A program made the position numbers and the translations under genes. From the NCBI GenBank assembly GCA_016648135.1, contig JADDOH010008063.1, positions 29,815-93,814 of the forward strand: a DNA stretch of 64,000 bases, given 5' to 3'. Source of the stretch: Agrypnia vestita. Its lineage: Eukaryota; Arthropoda; Insecta; Trichoptera; Phryganeidae. The notes below the pieces were generated by a model that was given only the letters and a program-made list of their open reading frames with translations, had not been told where the DNA came from and ran no database searches. Below are positions 1 to 12,116 of this stretch, piece by piece (the stretch's first letter is position 1; each line of letters begins with the position of its first letter).

Positions 1-1220
1 TTATGTAAATATGATGTCGTAATAAGGAATACAGCCTTTTCAAATGCCTTTTCATAAATCAGAGATACATTATCTGCAATCTACTCGCAAATTTCCTCGG
101 TAGTGTATGTAACACGGATGAAAATGATTTATTTTATTTAGTTTTGAATGTAAATTTGTATTTTGAGACATACTAAATACAATTATCTTAATAATGTTAT
201 TTATTGAATGGGATTCTTGATGTGAACCTCCAGAAATTTATATTAAGCCAAAGAGTGAACCTTTGGTCTAAGACCTAACGTTCAAAATTACTTCAGGGTA
301 GTAAAAATATCGTGATGTAATGCATGTAGGTATAATAATTGTTCTGGTTAATACAAGGGATGGAGACTTGTCTCGATTGATCATCCCCCGCTCGCTCAGT
401 GGGAGGACGCTTAACAGAAAAATAGCAAATTGAACAAATATTGACGTTAAATGAACTGAAAACAAAATTCCGTAGCGCCCTTTCTTCGCTTTCTTTCTGT
501 GTCAACGACTCGGGAAGTTTCCCGTTCCATTTCAAGAATATCTTTACAGAATGCGAAAAATTTTCTCTGGAAACTGTCGAACTTGGCGGGAACTTGCATA
601 CGGGTAAATAGATTTTAGTAGGTCAGCAACGAAATGGGTTCTGCGTCTCACAAGGTCTAAAGTATTATGAAAACTACCTAACAAATGGTTATTGTTTGTG
701 AAATATGTGCAACAAACCTACATTTTATTTTACCGCATAAAACTTGAATGCAGATATACGTGTTAAATGTTATTATATATGTGCGTGGGCCTTCAAAAAA
801 CATTGAATCATGCTTGTTTTTTTTATTTCATGCAACTCACCAAATATGTTCTTCAATGGGCTTTTAAAGATAAAAGTATAAAAATGGGTAGTTACATTAG
901 TTATCTTAAATAAATGGAGAAAATAACAAAATACAGTCTAAAAAACTGTCCCTTTCTTGTGTGTAATAAATTTTCTACATTGATTTGAATTTTGCGCATT
1001 TCAAACCAACCCCGAGGAAAAATGTCCCATTGATTTAAATTGTATATGACATTTATTATGATGGTTTACTCAGCAATTTAAATATTTTTTCTCAAATCAT
1101 AAATTCATTTCATAAATCTAAATTTTTTATGATAAATTGTCAAAATAATTGTTCAAAAATAAATAAATATAAAAATGACTTGACGACACGCAAAAGTTGA
1201 CTGCACTTGATATATAATAA
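1..1220. other. AT-rich stretch, nothing recognised
   Basis: No recognisable coding or mobile-element signal was found. Short open frames near 268-535 on the minus strand have low-complexity products and no recognised motif, and I regard them as chance. Confidence 0.5.
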
Positions 1221-1221
1221 T

Positions 1222-1640
1222 TATATAATTAACAATAATGTACTTTGATTACACCACTAATTTGTTGAAAATACCCGGTTACGGGGCCAATGATCCCTTC
1301 ATCAGGATACAACGTATACTTAAAATTAAAAATCGAAGAATAAACATTAAAAAATAATAAATAAATATTTGTGAATTAATAATTATGTACTTATATGAAA
1401 ATATATATTATAATTTAAAAAACCAGGTCATTTTGCAAATAGTTATCTTTTAAATTTGTTTTCATATTAATACTTGATTATTTATTCATCTCCCATATAT
1501 TTTTATTTTGTTAATATATAGATTTTTAATTTTTATTATACGTGGTGTCTTTACGAAGGGACCATTGGCCCCGAAACATGTTAGTATTTTCAACAAATTA
1601 GTGGCGTAAACAAAGTATATTATTTTTAATTATATTAATT
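1222..1640. repeat. foldback repeat with hammerhead-like ends
   Basis: Two arms of about 75-80 bases face each other around an AT-rich centre: about 1222-1300 and 1553-1640. On the outward-reading strand each arm carries a CUGANGA/GAAAC-type motif followed by a shared sequence reading roughly GTATTTTCAACAAATTAGTG. The left arm (minus) has CUGAUGA at 1299-1305, but its distal core reads GTAAC instead of GAAAC. The right arm (plus) keeps GAAAC at 1573-1577 but has lost CUGANGA. A left-arm relative lies at 44.5 kb and a right-arm relative at 25.4-25.7 kb. Probably a non-autonomous Penelope-like derivative; both arms are decayed. Confidence 0.6.
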
Positions 1641-2109
1641 ATGTTACCTCTAAATCATTTTTCATTTATTAATGAAGTGATGTATAATAAGTTGTACATA
1701 TCGACGAATCTTAAATATTCTTGGGATTCGGTGTCATCTTTAAATTCAAAATTATATATGTTAACATGATATTAATTATTTTTAATCAACAAATATATAT
1801 CATTTTAATCGCAAGTTCATTAATCTAGTATCTTATTACATAACGGTATTATGTTATTTTACTAAATTTTTTTATACTATTTTATACATCTATATATTTG
1901 AGAGCTGGGTCTACGAAGAGTGCTCAAAATAAGCTAGATGATTAGAGTTGCCATTGAAGAAGGCTGGAATCAATATGTTACGATTTGGATGAGTAAATAA
2001 AACAAGAAACTTTAAGCAATAAAAATACGAAAACTTTTATCATCCACTTAAAAGTTTTTACTTACTAAAAATACGTAAAATGTTGACTGGAAATACGTCA
2101 GAATAAATT

Positions 2110-2335
2110 ATGACATCGAACATAATATTTTCGTTGTCTGTCCGTCCATCTGTCTATCTATCTGTCACATTAACTTCGTGTGACGTCCGTAATTTCGAAT
2201 TTATGGCTAAAAAACGAAATTAAACGGCCGAAGATGGGGCTTGAACCCAGGGCCAGCAAACGCGAACCGGCCGCTCTACGCATGTTGTTACGATCGCCCC
2301 TCCGTGGGCCACCAAAAGATACTATAAATGTATAC
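2110..2335 (-). repeat. SINE-like dispersed repeat, copy 1
   Basis: On the minus strand this contains GGGTTCAAGCCCC, close to an RNA polymerase III B box, in a stretch resembling a tRNA arm. It begins on the plus strand with a TCTG/TCTA-rich run. A second copy with the same order (ACGTCCGTAATTTCG, then the B-box region, then an ATAAATG end) lies at 10.14-10.35 kb. Part of the left side also resembles the Helitron at 54.5 kb, so it could be a Helitron-associated repeat and not a true SINE. Confidence 0.45.
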
Positions 2336-2439
2336 TAGGGCTTAGCAAAGACGCAAACCAATATTCTGTCATTTTTGGCGGGTTGCAGCCAGTGAGCAAA
2401 TGATCAATAATGGTAAAATATAAATACACCTAAAGAATT

Positions 2440-2560
2440 TAACCTCTATGGGCCCACGGTATCATATTTGATACTTGTGTTAGACAACATAATCAGTAAA
2501 AGTATTTTTCACATAAACTCTGAGTATCATATACTATGTTACCGTGGGCCCTAAGAGGAT
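2440..2560. mobile_element. small TTAA-type MITE
   Basis: Inverted ends: the left reads CCTCTATGGGCCCACGGTA after TTAA, and the right reads TACCGTGGGCCC...AGAGG followed by a decayed TTAA. Both ends continue into a palindromic ATCATATTTGATAC-type segment. Short, non-coding, with TTAA-like borders, this fits a piggyBac-type miniature element. The right border has changed (ATAA), so the target duplication is not exact. Confidence 0.5.
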
Positions 2561-2576
2561 AAAAATTATTTAAAGT

Positions 2577-3310
2577 AATGCAAAAAAAAACTAACCCATA
2601 AAAACCAAAAAAAAAAAAAAAAAGTTATTATTATACTCCCTTTCTCATTTGCACTGTTTCCAATTTGATATTCTATCAAAATATTCCTTTTGCTTTAATT
2701 AAGTTCATGTGGAAAATCTATTCTATGTATATTATTATCCTTAAAACTTATAGAATATTGAAAACGTAATAATTGGTATAGGGCACGGCGTCGGCGAAAC
2801 CGTCTGATCAGACCCATGGCTCGAGTCAGACTAGTTGAAACACGTCTCGCGCCTGCTTCACGCGTCGGGCTCCTTTCTCATTTGTATGGTTTCCACTTTG
2901 AGGAAACCCTTAAAATTTCAAATAATCCAAAATTAAACAATAATAAAAAAAATTTAAACGAAAAATTTTTAGATCATTTTCATCATCGCCACGAGTCTGT
3001 GTGCAAAGTTTCAGCTCGATTGGATCAAGGGAAAAGGGTCAAAAATCAATCTAAATTATTTTCGGCGGACAAGCAGACGCTACGTACGCACGCGTCGGGC
3101 TCGAAAAAAAAATATAAATCGTTAAAATTTCGAAAAATCCAAAATTATGCTATAATTATTGAATTTTTTTAAACGAAAATTTGTTAGATCATTTTTATCA
3201 ATGCCACTAGTCTGCTTGCAAAGTTTCAGCTCGATTGAATCACGGAAAAAAGGAAAAAGGATCCCAAGCAAGCAGATGCTACGAATTAAAAAAAAAGGGA
3301 GTAAAAATAA
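2577..3310 (+). repeat. unclassified tandem repeat U1, copy A
   Basis: This block and 26.70-27.51 kb are the same repeat in opposite orientation. Both contain an A/T-homopolymer border, a GC-richer segment around GCGTCGGCGAAACCGTCTGA, and two units with GTGCAAAGTTTCAGCTCGATTG-like text. In this copy the units start near 2965 and 3180. An apparent 118-codon frame at 2816-3172 covers part of it but has low-complexity content and is unlikely to be a gene. No transposase, tRNA-like box or clear inverted ends were seen, so the class is open. Confidence 0.55.
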
Positions 3311-3755
3311 ATTTAAATACATAATTTTGTTTAACTTGTACACGCAAGCCGATGTCGCGACTGCCGATAACTTAAAAAACGGTTCAAAACTGTTCCGACT
3401 CCCTAAATAAATATATATTTTGCGAACGCAACAGAAATACTTCATGGCGTCCATACATTATGCAATGGGTGACTCGCCCGCCAGGGGCCGCCCTCGCAGG
3501 TGTTACTACACAACCGGCACATCATTTGCCCCGCGCCGCCTCCTGCAGGGAAATGATAAAATTTGCGAGCGTGCCGCTGAATATTAATATTATTCATGCA
3601 TTCTTCATAATGCTGGTGTAATTTGCAGCTTCATTATATCGTATTTACTACCTACAGAGTCATCAAAGAAAATAGCGTGTACCGGACAAGGAAAACTATG
3701 CCAAATATAAAGGTAGTGGGTCAAAAATGCTCGTATTACTTTCTTATGATCCTGA
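3311..3755. other. unassigned stretch with CpG-rich patch
   Basis: Mostly AT-rich, with a GC- and CpG-rich patch at about 3470-3560 (CGCCCGCCAGGGGCCGCC and following). No coding motif was seen. It could be a piece of regulatory sequence or an old element. Confidence 0.3.
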
Positions 3756-3900
3756 TAGCGGCCCTCGTAGCCCAGCGGGCATAATACTGGCCTTTCACGT
3801 CGAGGGGTTTCAGGTTCGATTCCTGGTGAAATAATAATAAATTTATTTGACTCACTCAAGATTGTGAGTTTTTGTGATGTTTCTCGCTTCAGTAATTGGG
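3756..3900 (+). repeat. tRNA-derived SINE, copy 1
   Basis: An A-box-like GTAGCCCAGCGGGC at 3767-3780 and a good B box, GGTTCGATTCC, at 3813-3823 are spaced as in a tRNA gene. They are followed by a non-tRNA tail with ACTCACTCAAG. A copy with the same boxes and an ACTCAAG tail lies at 54.96-55.08 kb. The ends do not fold into an acceptor stem, so this is a SINE and not a tRNA gene. Confidence 0.65.
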
Positions 3901-4073
3901 CCGTAAAAGCCTTAAAAAAATAGGTTATACTTATGATTTTTCTGATTCAAAAAGTGTCTCTCAACTTTTATTAAATACAAATAATAATTGATATATTTTA
4001 GTTTTAATCAAAAACACATTCCAGGATGTTTAAAAAAAATCTATTTGATATTGGAATCATTTACTCAAGAATT

Positions 4074-4186
4074 AGGCCCGAATACAGAGACAATACTTAG
4101 TGATTTAAAAGTAAAAGTACACTTTTAAAGCGTACCTTCACCTTTAAATCATTTCAATACTGACTCTGTATTAGGGGCCTTACAAT
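4074..4186. mobile_element. small foldback MITE, copy 1
   Basis: The left end reads TAGGCCCGAATACAGAGACAA and the right end is its imperfect inverse (TGACTCTGTATTAGGGGCC). The centre holds further inverted AAAGTG/GTACGCTTT-type text. A close relative is at 30.50-30.63 kb. Non-coding. Confidence 0.6.
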
Positions 4187-4189
4187 TTG

Positions 4190-4612
4190 GGTGGTTTGAA
4201 AGTGTTTTGGGAGTAGTTGCTTTAAGGTCACCACCGTCATGCGTTAGAAAAGCTCCAAAGGCGTAGAATATTTGATAATTTATTATCTCGGTAAAACAAG
4301 TACAACATATACACGAGTATGATTACAAAGACAATGATAGACAATCTAAGGGCCATAGCCTCCGGCCACACGCCGGAGGTCTATGAGAGACTGACATGCC
4401 CACGTAGGGTGTGAGCTGCTTTTTATACCATCCGAGAACAAAGGATTCCTACTCACCCGAGGGGTGTACGACCCGGCCCGCGTGTGCCTGGAGAATTTGT
4501 ACTGGGGCGATGGCCCCGCCATCCTCGTGTCGCTGCTGACTAAGTCGCGACTATACAATGTGTGCGTTGATGGTCTGCTCGGGACTGTGGCTTGTGTATA
4601 GGGTAATCCCAC
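4190..4612. other. GC-richer segment with strong hairpin
   Basis: Not recognised. It contains a perfect 8-bp GC hairpin at 4359-4379 (CCTCCGGC, loop CACAC, GCCGGAGG) and a GC-rich run to about 4600. An 88-codon minus-strand frame spans much of it without a recognised motif; it may be the tail of an unidentified retrotransposon. Confidence 0.3.
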
Positions 4613-4880
4613 ACATAGATCTTTACATAAGTATATAATTTTTCAGTACGTGTGTATGTCACTGAACTCCTCCCAAATAGCTGAACCGATTTTAATGAAA
4701 TTTTTTTGTGTGCGTTCGAGTGGGTCCCTGGATAGTTTAAATTCACAACTGGACCCGGTAGGTGGCGCTGCAGTCAGGTTCTAGGATTAATGCCACCCAA
4801 ACGAAAAGCCAACGTTCGGGCAAGAAAACGTCTTTGGGTCCGCTACTATGTATATATATATATATATCTCAAATTTTTCG
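4613..4880 (+). mobile_element. Helitron-like fragment (tentative)
   Basis: The segment after ATAGATCTTTACATAAGTAT runs through text of the kind 'opposing frame, GAACCGATTTTAATGAAATTTTTTTGTGTG', which I recognise from widespread insect non-autonomous DNA elements, and ends in a (TA)n run at about 4850-4868. No 3' hairpin plus CTRR could be found, so neither the class nor the borders are firm. Confidence 0.3.
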
Positions 4881-7800
4881 TAATCAATGTTGATAATTGT
4901 GGCGAGTTTGTTGCCGGGAAAGGAAAAGTTGCGGGTTCACATCTCGGTGATAACCAAATATTTTTTCGAAAGATCGATTTTTTTCTGTATGTATATTTTT
5001 CTAATTAATTCAGCTTATTTGTTTTTACAAATTTTAAATTTCAATAAAAATCAAGATATTTAAATTTATCAATTGCACTATATTTAAAAAGCATCCCATA
5101 TACCCAATTAATATCGTGCTAAAGTTAATTAACCCCTTCTCTGGTCACTAGTTCTTGGGTTCTGAACTGCCTGTTCATCAAACGACGCAGTATACCGTAG
5201 AATTTCCTATTCCTAGTAGTAAAAGATATTAAACCGTTGAAATAAATAAATAAGCTGTTATTATTCATTATAAAATAGATGCTATTTCTAAATAATATTC
5301 CAAAAAATATTAATTTTAAATGTCACTGTCGATTGGGTAAGAGTTTTTTTATTAAGTCCTCAATTTATGCTATTTATTTACGAAAATCGCTTAAGACGAA
5401 ACTACGAGGATCGAAATATTTTTTCGTCTTATAAGATGTATCTTTGCAAAAAAAAAATCATCAATGTTTTTCGTAAACTCATCATTTTACTGTGAAGTTT
5501 TGGTTTAGATTAAAGTAAATTATATAGTAAATTAATTATAACAAATTTGATGATTCAGATATATACGTAAAATTCATTGATACATAGAAAAAATATATAA
5601 TTATTTATATCTAGAAAAATTATGTAATTACTACTGGTACTCAAACATTCGCTTCGCAGGTTTCAAGATTTCTAAGTGCTCCATGTAATTTGTTTCAAAG
5701 AAATTGAGTGTTGAAATTTTCACTCAGTATTCGTGTTATGGTTTGCCCCTCAAAATCGATCAATCGAAGTTCCGCTGAATTTCCTGTCCCTTTTCCTCGC
5801 TCGCTCGCGAAGGACTAGTTAATCGCCTGAAAAGGAACAATTCTAAACTGATTTCGTAAAATCTTTCTTTATCCAAGAATTACGTGGGAATTCGAGGATT
5901 TTCCCAGCAGCGAGGGCTTTATTTGCAGTGTGAACAGTCTCCTTACATTACGCGAGATGGCGCCTCGTGTAATAAAACACCCAAGGGCTCATTCGGATTC
6001 CAGAGAAATACCTTCGGCCCGGTTACCTGCAAAGGGTTGTGAACCACATTATTTATTAAGTGTATTCAGTAAAGACTGCCACATCAACAATTTAAACATG
6101 CTTTTTATTTCTATTGCTACATTATTTTTAACATAAACTTTGTACCGTAGTGCATCATTTTTAAACAAGATAATATTCTTATTTAAAATATAAATATTAA
6201 ATCATCCGATGATATTAAAGATAATATTGTTTTAAGGCAATTCTAGTTCCATTATGATTCTTGTACACAGAGGAGATTTAAAAAAATATACAGAGGAATA
6301 AAATAGTGTTTTTAAATTCATTCCATTTAACAAATGGAATATTAAATTTCCACTACGTTACACAAACAAACATCGAATGGATAATATATTTTATATTTTT
6401 TGTGTCGTATCACATTATTTTATCTTAAAAGCATTACGATTTTATATCATTATTTATAGTCAATGAAACTGCAACGTCGTACCTCTAAACTTACTTATCA
6501 TTGGCTGAGGGATGACGATTGCTGTCATAGCTAGCTTCAATTTTCATTATGCATGTATAAATGACATACCTCGATTCAAAATCTGCATATGATCAGAATT
6601 GAGTTATATACTTTGTGCGGAACAGCCAGCGTGTAAATAGCCATCCGCTTTATTAAATTTTATAATCAATAATCAATTTAATAATTAATCCCTCAATTTG
6701 ATATCATGCAAAAATGAAAATTACGTTTCTTCTCTCTGAAAACATACACGAATAAACCAAAATACGCCAACAAATGATCCCTAAACTGAGATAGACTATT
6801 CTCTTCGGCTTTGAAGACAGTCGAAATCTTCAGCCACATAGATCTTCGTGCCGCCCTTTTGAGCAGATATCTTGAGAAGTTCCAAAAGTTTCTTCACCTC
6901 ACAAATAACACGCGAAAGAATAAAACTGGTAAAATCCCGGAAAATGTGATTACAACATTTACTAATCAATTATAATATCCTTTCATTCGATGCGAAAAAA
7001 TGCACTTTCCAGAAGAAAAAAAACGAGAGCAATTGTTTTTTCTGCTTTCGAAATTCTCAGCCAAATCAAATATTTCCTCACGCCAGCGCAGTGATATATC
7101 AGAAAAAACTGTGCGCCGGCGCAGGCGCCATATAGAGTCGGATTTATTAGCTCCACACAAGCAGCGTCGTTGTCGACATAAAATGGAAAAATAAAACTTC
7201 CCGCCGAGAAAGGTTATTATATTTTTAAAAGTTATTTAATTATTTGTCATTTTGAGAGGTAGGTAAATACATTTAACGATTATGTCGCCTTAACGCGAAT
7301 GTTGTGATTTGTATATCAAAATAATGGGGTCTCATTCTCAAGAGATAACAGATTTTTTGTAAAAATATTATCGCAAACTGATTGAAGACAAGGGGAAAAT
7401 CGCGAGTACAATACAAAGAAAATGTATGTTACTTTAACATTTTAATATCACAAAATGTTTGACATTATTTAAAAAGAGGTAAATTTTGAGACGTTGTAAT
7501 TTAAAATAATGTGTGAATATATATTACATTAAAAGTTAAACATTTACTTTTCCGCTGGCGGCAGTAACTTTCATGAATAAAATTACAATTTTTGTTTAAT
7601 GTTAACACGAAAGCAAGGCCTTTGGTTAATTAATATTTATTACTTTCCTTCTCTCGGGAACCAAAGCGAGGAGTGTGCGCGACGAGAAGCGAGAAGTACG
7701 CGGCGCGGTTCGTATATACGTATTTACTTTTTGCATTTACCCGCAGCTCGGCTCCATTTCCCCTATCTGTTTCAATCGCGGCGGACCGGCTCCTATTTAT

Positions 7801-7980
7801 AAGGGTAGCTTTCACACTTGAATAATGCGCGCAGATATATCTCTACATCCCCCGCACTCGCTGTTAGCCCTTTTGAGCGTGACGAATCGCGTCCTCTAAA
7901 TCTACAAACAGTGATCGCATCTTCCCGACAATCTATTCAATATACCGCTTGCATTTTTCATTGTCATTGCTTTGTTTTTA
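4881..7980. other. long stretch without identifiable gene
   Basis: AT-rich apart from CpG-richer islands near 5.76-6.05, 7.07-7.16 and 7.65-7.87 kb. Short open frames here have no recognisable motif. The 7.65-7.87 kb patch (runs such as GCGCGACGAGAAGCGAG) stands out by composition and could be regulatory, but nothing firmer can be said. Confidence 0.35.
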
Positions 7981-7984
7981 TGGT

Positions 7985-8530
7985 GAACCAAGCAACGAAT
8001 TAACTGTTTTATATATTATTGATGGATTTTCTCTTTTGCGCAGACGTTACAACAATGAGCTCTATACTCTGTTTAAGGAGCCAAAGGTCACAAAATTTAT
8101 AAAACTGGGAAGACTTCGGTGGCTGGGTCATGTGGAGAGAATGTCCGAGCATCAAGCACCAACCCAGCGAACCCAGCAACGAATTAACTGTTTTATATAT
8201 TATCGATGGATTTGCTCTTTGGCGCAAACGTTACAACAATGAGCTCTATACTCTATTTAAGGAGCGAAACGTCACAAAATTTATAAAACTGGGAAGACTT
8301 CGCACCAAAAAACGACAAGCACCAAATTCCCGCTGAACTCGAGGCCAATAGGGCGAAGGAGCTTAGGAAGGCCAAAATTAAGATGGAGTGACAACGTCCT
8401 CGAAGACATCTCTGCCTTAGAGCTTCGAAACTGGAGAGAGCTGACACTAGACCGAGATGAGTGGAGGAAAATTATTGAGGAGGCCAAGACCCACCAAGGG
8501 TTGTAGTGCCAAGAATGATGATGATGTATT
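7985..8530 (+). pseudogene. LINE 3' tail with internal tandem duplication
   Basis: The translation contains RYNNELYTLFKEPKVTKFIK followed by LGRLRWLGHVERM, the typical C-terminal tail of RTE/Jockey-like non-LTR retrotransposon polyproteins, which lies well after the reverse-transcriptase domain. About 125 bases occur twice, at about 7992-8118 and 8176-8302, separated by the rest of the GHVERM segment and a short ACCCAGC repeat. Downstream text (KAKIKMEWRQRPRRHLCLRASKLERADTRPR region in shifted frames) matches the usual 'arginine-rich, then W..I' tail. It ends in a short ATGATGATG run at about 8515-8526, a microsatellite-like 3' tail. Frames are broken. Confidence 0.65.
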
Positions 8531-10140
8531 TGCTATGAACGTAATATAAATTATTCACGATTATCATTTCTATGAGTGGAAATCAAATTATGACATCTCT
8601 AATTGAGTTATATTTTATAACTTGGATTTCAGGGTATCAGCATCTCTCATCGACCGCTGAAGTATTAAACTGACTACTTTAAAATATATTATAATTAAAA
8701 AAATTAAGTATTATCAAAAGATAAGGTGGTTGTAACGGTGGAATACTGAGAAGAGAATAAGAATTTCTAAACTATGACTAGTATTCATTTTATTACATTT
8801 ATACGCGCCTGATGGAGGGGTAATGATACACAAATGAAAATAATGATTTTTATCCATGATATTTATAGTTCCCGGTTCAGAAAATTTATTATATTACGAC
8901 GATAATTTTTTAGCATTGTGTTGAGATTTCAAGAAGTGACCGATGCATTTACTATTATAGAGATTGTGATTCCATAAACAGATAGGTAATTTTTATTCAC
9001 GCCGTTTTGTCTATGAAACATGCTTTTTTGCATCCGCTGCCCCGCAATTTATAGGAAATGATTTTTCTCGAATCTTTGGTATACGCTCACGCATTGACTT
9101 CTAGTTCTTTTTAATTAATACCTTATACAACCCCCATTTCTTCCTTGTTGCCCGGCGATTCGCATCGGGATCAATTATTGATGTAAATTTTTTAACAAGT
9201 ATATAATCCTAGAAGTAGAACATCTTATGCACAAAACTCATTCGTCCACCGAGCATGTAAATCATATAACAGATTTTAATAATTAACATTGATTTATTTA
9301 ACTTCACCACATTTAAGAACCGTATATATGAATCTGCATTACATAATCAGTGTCATCATCAGGTTCACTCTGTTCAATCATCTATATATGCGCATTTATG
9401 TGCTCATTGCTGTTTTTCTCCCTCAACACCTCACCCTTTTTTCCCTTTCATCACCAATCCTATTTGCTCTCTTTTGATTTATTTTATGTTATGTCTTATT
9501 TTTTATATTGCCTTATTTTTGTTTATCTTATACTTTGATTTAATTATGTCATCTGTGGAGATTTTGTTTTATATCGTGTTATACCTCTATTATTGATGTC
9601 TTAACTGTTCAATACTTCTTACCATTTCAAATCATTTCATTATTTAGATTCTTTGACAAATAAATAATAACAATACGTAAAATATACAAAAAAAAATCCA
9701 TGTGATATTAAACCACATAAATAATAAATATTTGTTTTTTCATATATCTTGTCGTTATATTGAAATTATTATTATTTTATTTACTAACTTTTTAGAATGT
9801 ATTTTATGTAATTCCATCGAAGCGCAGAAACAATCATACAACAAGTTGTTTTAAAATGTCTGATTTTTTATTTCATTCAAATTCCTGCACAAGTAAACAA
9901 ACTACAAATTGAATTTTAATCCAAGTAAATACTCTATCATGTTGTGAATTAATTTTTTTAAATTCACATGCAACACAGGATTTCGTTTCGTTTGAAAATA
10001 CCAATATTATAAACCTACGCTTATTAGATATATTTAGAGAGTAAATATAAATACCATTTAAATTAACTCACCCTAACTCACTTTCTGGCTGTGATCAATA
10101 ATAATAAGTTTGATTATTAAATTGTACGTTCTACCAATTC
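8531..10140. other. AT-rich stretch, nothing recognised
   Basis: No gene, repeat boundary or RNA gene could be supported. Short plus-strand frames at 9.29-9.54 kb are phenylalanine/leucine-rich by composition and look accidental. Confidence 0.4.
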
Positions 10141-10350
10141 AAACATAATGAAGTCTGTCTATCCGTCCTCGCAAGTTCGTGTAACGTCCGTAATTTCGTT
10201 CGAATTCACGGGTAAAAAAACTAATTTAAACGGCCGGAGATGGGGCTTGAAGCCCGGGCCACCAAACCCGAACCGGCCACTTCACGCATTTTGCTATAGT
10301 CGACTCTTCGCGGAGCGCCAAAAAGATAGTATAAATGTTAGGGTTACAGC
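10141..10350 (-). repeat. SINE-like dispersed repeat, copy 2
   Basis: Second copy of the repeat at 2.11-2.34 kb, in the same orientation. Both have the TCTGTCTATCCGTC-type start, ACGTCCGTAATTTCG, ACGGCCGRAGATGGGGCTTGAA and the ATAAATG end. The B-box-like text is less perfect here (GAAGCCCG). The 155-codon frame that begins at 10148 reads through the repeat and is not credible as a protein. Confidence 0.45.
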
Positions 10351-10740
10351 TAGTATTTGTTGTGTGTATATTGCGAGTCTATCGTTATTATGGTCGCACG
10401 AAACATATTTTCGCAAGGTAAATTTTAGATCTACATTTTTTTTAATTTTAGGCATCCTAGTTTTTTCATCGAATTATCAATTTAATTTATATTCTAAGGA
10501 TATAATGAATATATCTATAAAAGATACGTGGAAAGAAGGGAAGAAGACTTTCTCATACAATTTAGATTTTTACTGGCCTTTTCTATCCAATGTGGATATT
10601 TATATTATTTTATAAATTCAAATCGAATCTTCCAAAATTATTTTGGTGGAACTATACAATGCAGAGATACTAAGGTATGTATCTTAAATTTAACAAAAAA
10701 AATTAAAACTACAAAACGAAACATGCTACAGGAAAACAAG

Positions 10741-10840
10741 TAGATGTATTGTGACCCCACCGGGAATCGAATCCGAATCCCTCAGAGTGAGGAGCCAGTG
10801 ACATATGGACTATGGACTACGAGGGTTGCGCGTATACTAT
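10741..10840 (-). repeat. tRNA-derived SINE, copy 2 (minus)
   Basis: The minus strand reads GGATTCGGATTCGATTCCCGG, a B box like that of the SINEs at 3.76 and 54.96 kb, preceded by CTGGCTCCTCACTCTGAGG, which corresponds to the 54.96-kb copy (CTGGCTTCTCATACCGGCGG). The A-box end is degenerate. Confidence 0.5.
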
Positions 10841-11638
10841 CCATGATTCGAATTTTCCAATAGAAGCGTTAAAACCTAATTATCTCCATTACAAATTTAT
10901 TGTTTCAGAGATAAATTTATAGAACTCCACAATCAAACATATGACAATAAAAACTCATTTATATTGTTGATGGATTTGGAACTAAAACAAAAATTGTAGA
11001 GATTATTCAAGAAGATCATTAAATTAGGTGAAACACATTAACTTTGTTACCTTCTTTATTTTAATGTTTTACTAAACTCGCGTAGAGTTAACAAAGTTTT
11101 TTACCTAATTTAAAAACGAATTTAGTTTTTATTAAAAATAATTTAATTACTATTGTTTGATCAAAATTTGTTTTTTAGAATGGTTTCAAAATACAAAAAC
11201 CAACTTAAATTCTTTTATTTTATTTTATTTGTTTAATCTGTTTCAATATTATTGTAAAACATCCTACGAAACTGTATATACAGTTTGTCTGTAGGAATAA
11301 TATGCATACTCACACAATCATATTATGTACTATATAATATTCACATTTCATTTTAACAATTTAAAAAAAAATCTGTTTAATTTTTTAGTCCATCCGGTAT
11401 TTTGTTAATTAGTCTCGGTATTATGTTTATCCTTTCAATCCTTCCATTCAAAAGTTTTCATATGAACAGGTACAAGTCGTTGAATGTAAAGTAGATTGAT
11501 AATGCGCTCGTCAGCCGAAACGCGTTTCATAAAAATTAAGTAAGCAGAACTAAATAATAAGTGTGTTTTATCTAATACCTAATATATCTCCGTTTTCGAA
11601 GTTTTCATACACAGTTAAAAACATTTTAGAATTTTTTA
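10841..11638. other. AT-rich stretch, nothing recognised
   Basis: No supported feature. A GCTCGTCAGCCGAAACGCG segment near 11507-11525 resembles the end motif of some retroelements but lacks the proximal part of a hammerhead core. Confidence 0.35.
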
Positions 11639-11639
11639 A

Positions 11640-12116
11640 ACTGTAACAGAACTAGTCTACAATACCTTACAGGTGTATTCCTGACTTGATTATGAGTCAA
11701 AAATGTTCAAGCAACCATAAGGAGATATTCGATATCAAAGTTTGCATTTTTTTTTTCAATATTTCTAACTTATTTTTTACAAACCGTTGAATTATCATTA
11801 CAGTAACTTATATCAGCTACGAAAAATCCATTCGTTTCAATACAAGTTAAATAAGATGATAAAATAATAAAACCCCTAAAAATTCTGATTGGAATGTTTT
11901 TCTTCTAAAAAAACCAATGAATTTTTAATTTTAGATAAAAGTTACAGTAATGATAGTCCAACGATTTGCAAAAAAAAGACATATTTAAAAAAAAAAGTTA
12001 ACTTTTGTTGCATATTTCCTTACCTGTTGATATTAGGTCATGGTTGCTTGAACATTTTCGACCCAAAATCAAGGCAGCAATCCACCTGTCAATTGTGGAC
12101 TAGTTCTGTTACACCC
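11640..12116. mobile_element. foldback MITE with TGTAACAGAACTAGTC ends
   Basis: Left end 11643-11735 and right end about 12020-12114 are imperfect inverted copies. Both start TGTAACAGAACTAGTC and share ATGTTCAAGCAACCAT further in. The interior is non-coding. Size is about 475 bp. No clear target duplication could be read, so the superfamily is open. Confidence 0.6.

Noticed and set aside
2816..3172. 118-codon frame
   Set aside because: Lies in the dispersed repeat U1, the matching region at 27 kb does not keep the frame, and the composition is lysine-rich from A-rich DNA.
3756..3830. tRNA gene
   Set aside because: A and B boxes are present but no acceptor stem pairs and the family recurs at 54.96 kb with a non-tRNA tail, so it is a SINE.
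10148..10615. 155-codon plus-strand frame
   Set aside because: Begins in a SINE-like repeat whose other copy at 2.1 kb does not keep it open; no motif.
11500..11530. Hammerhead-like CGTCAGCCGAAACGCG
   Set aside because: Has GAAAC but no CUGANGA or stem II in the right place.
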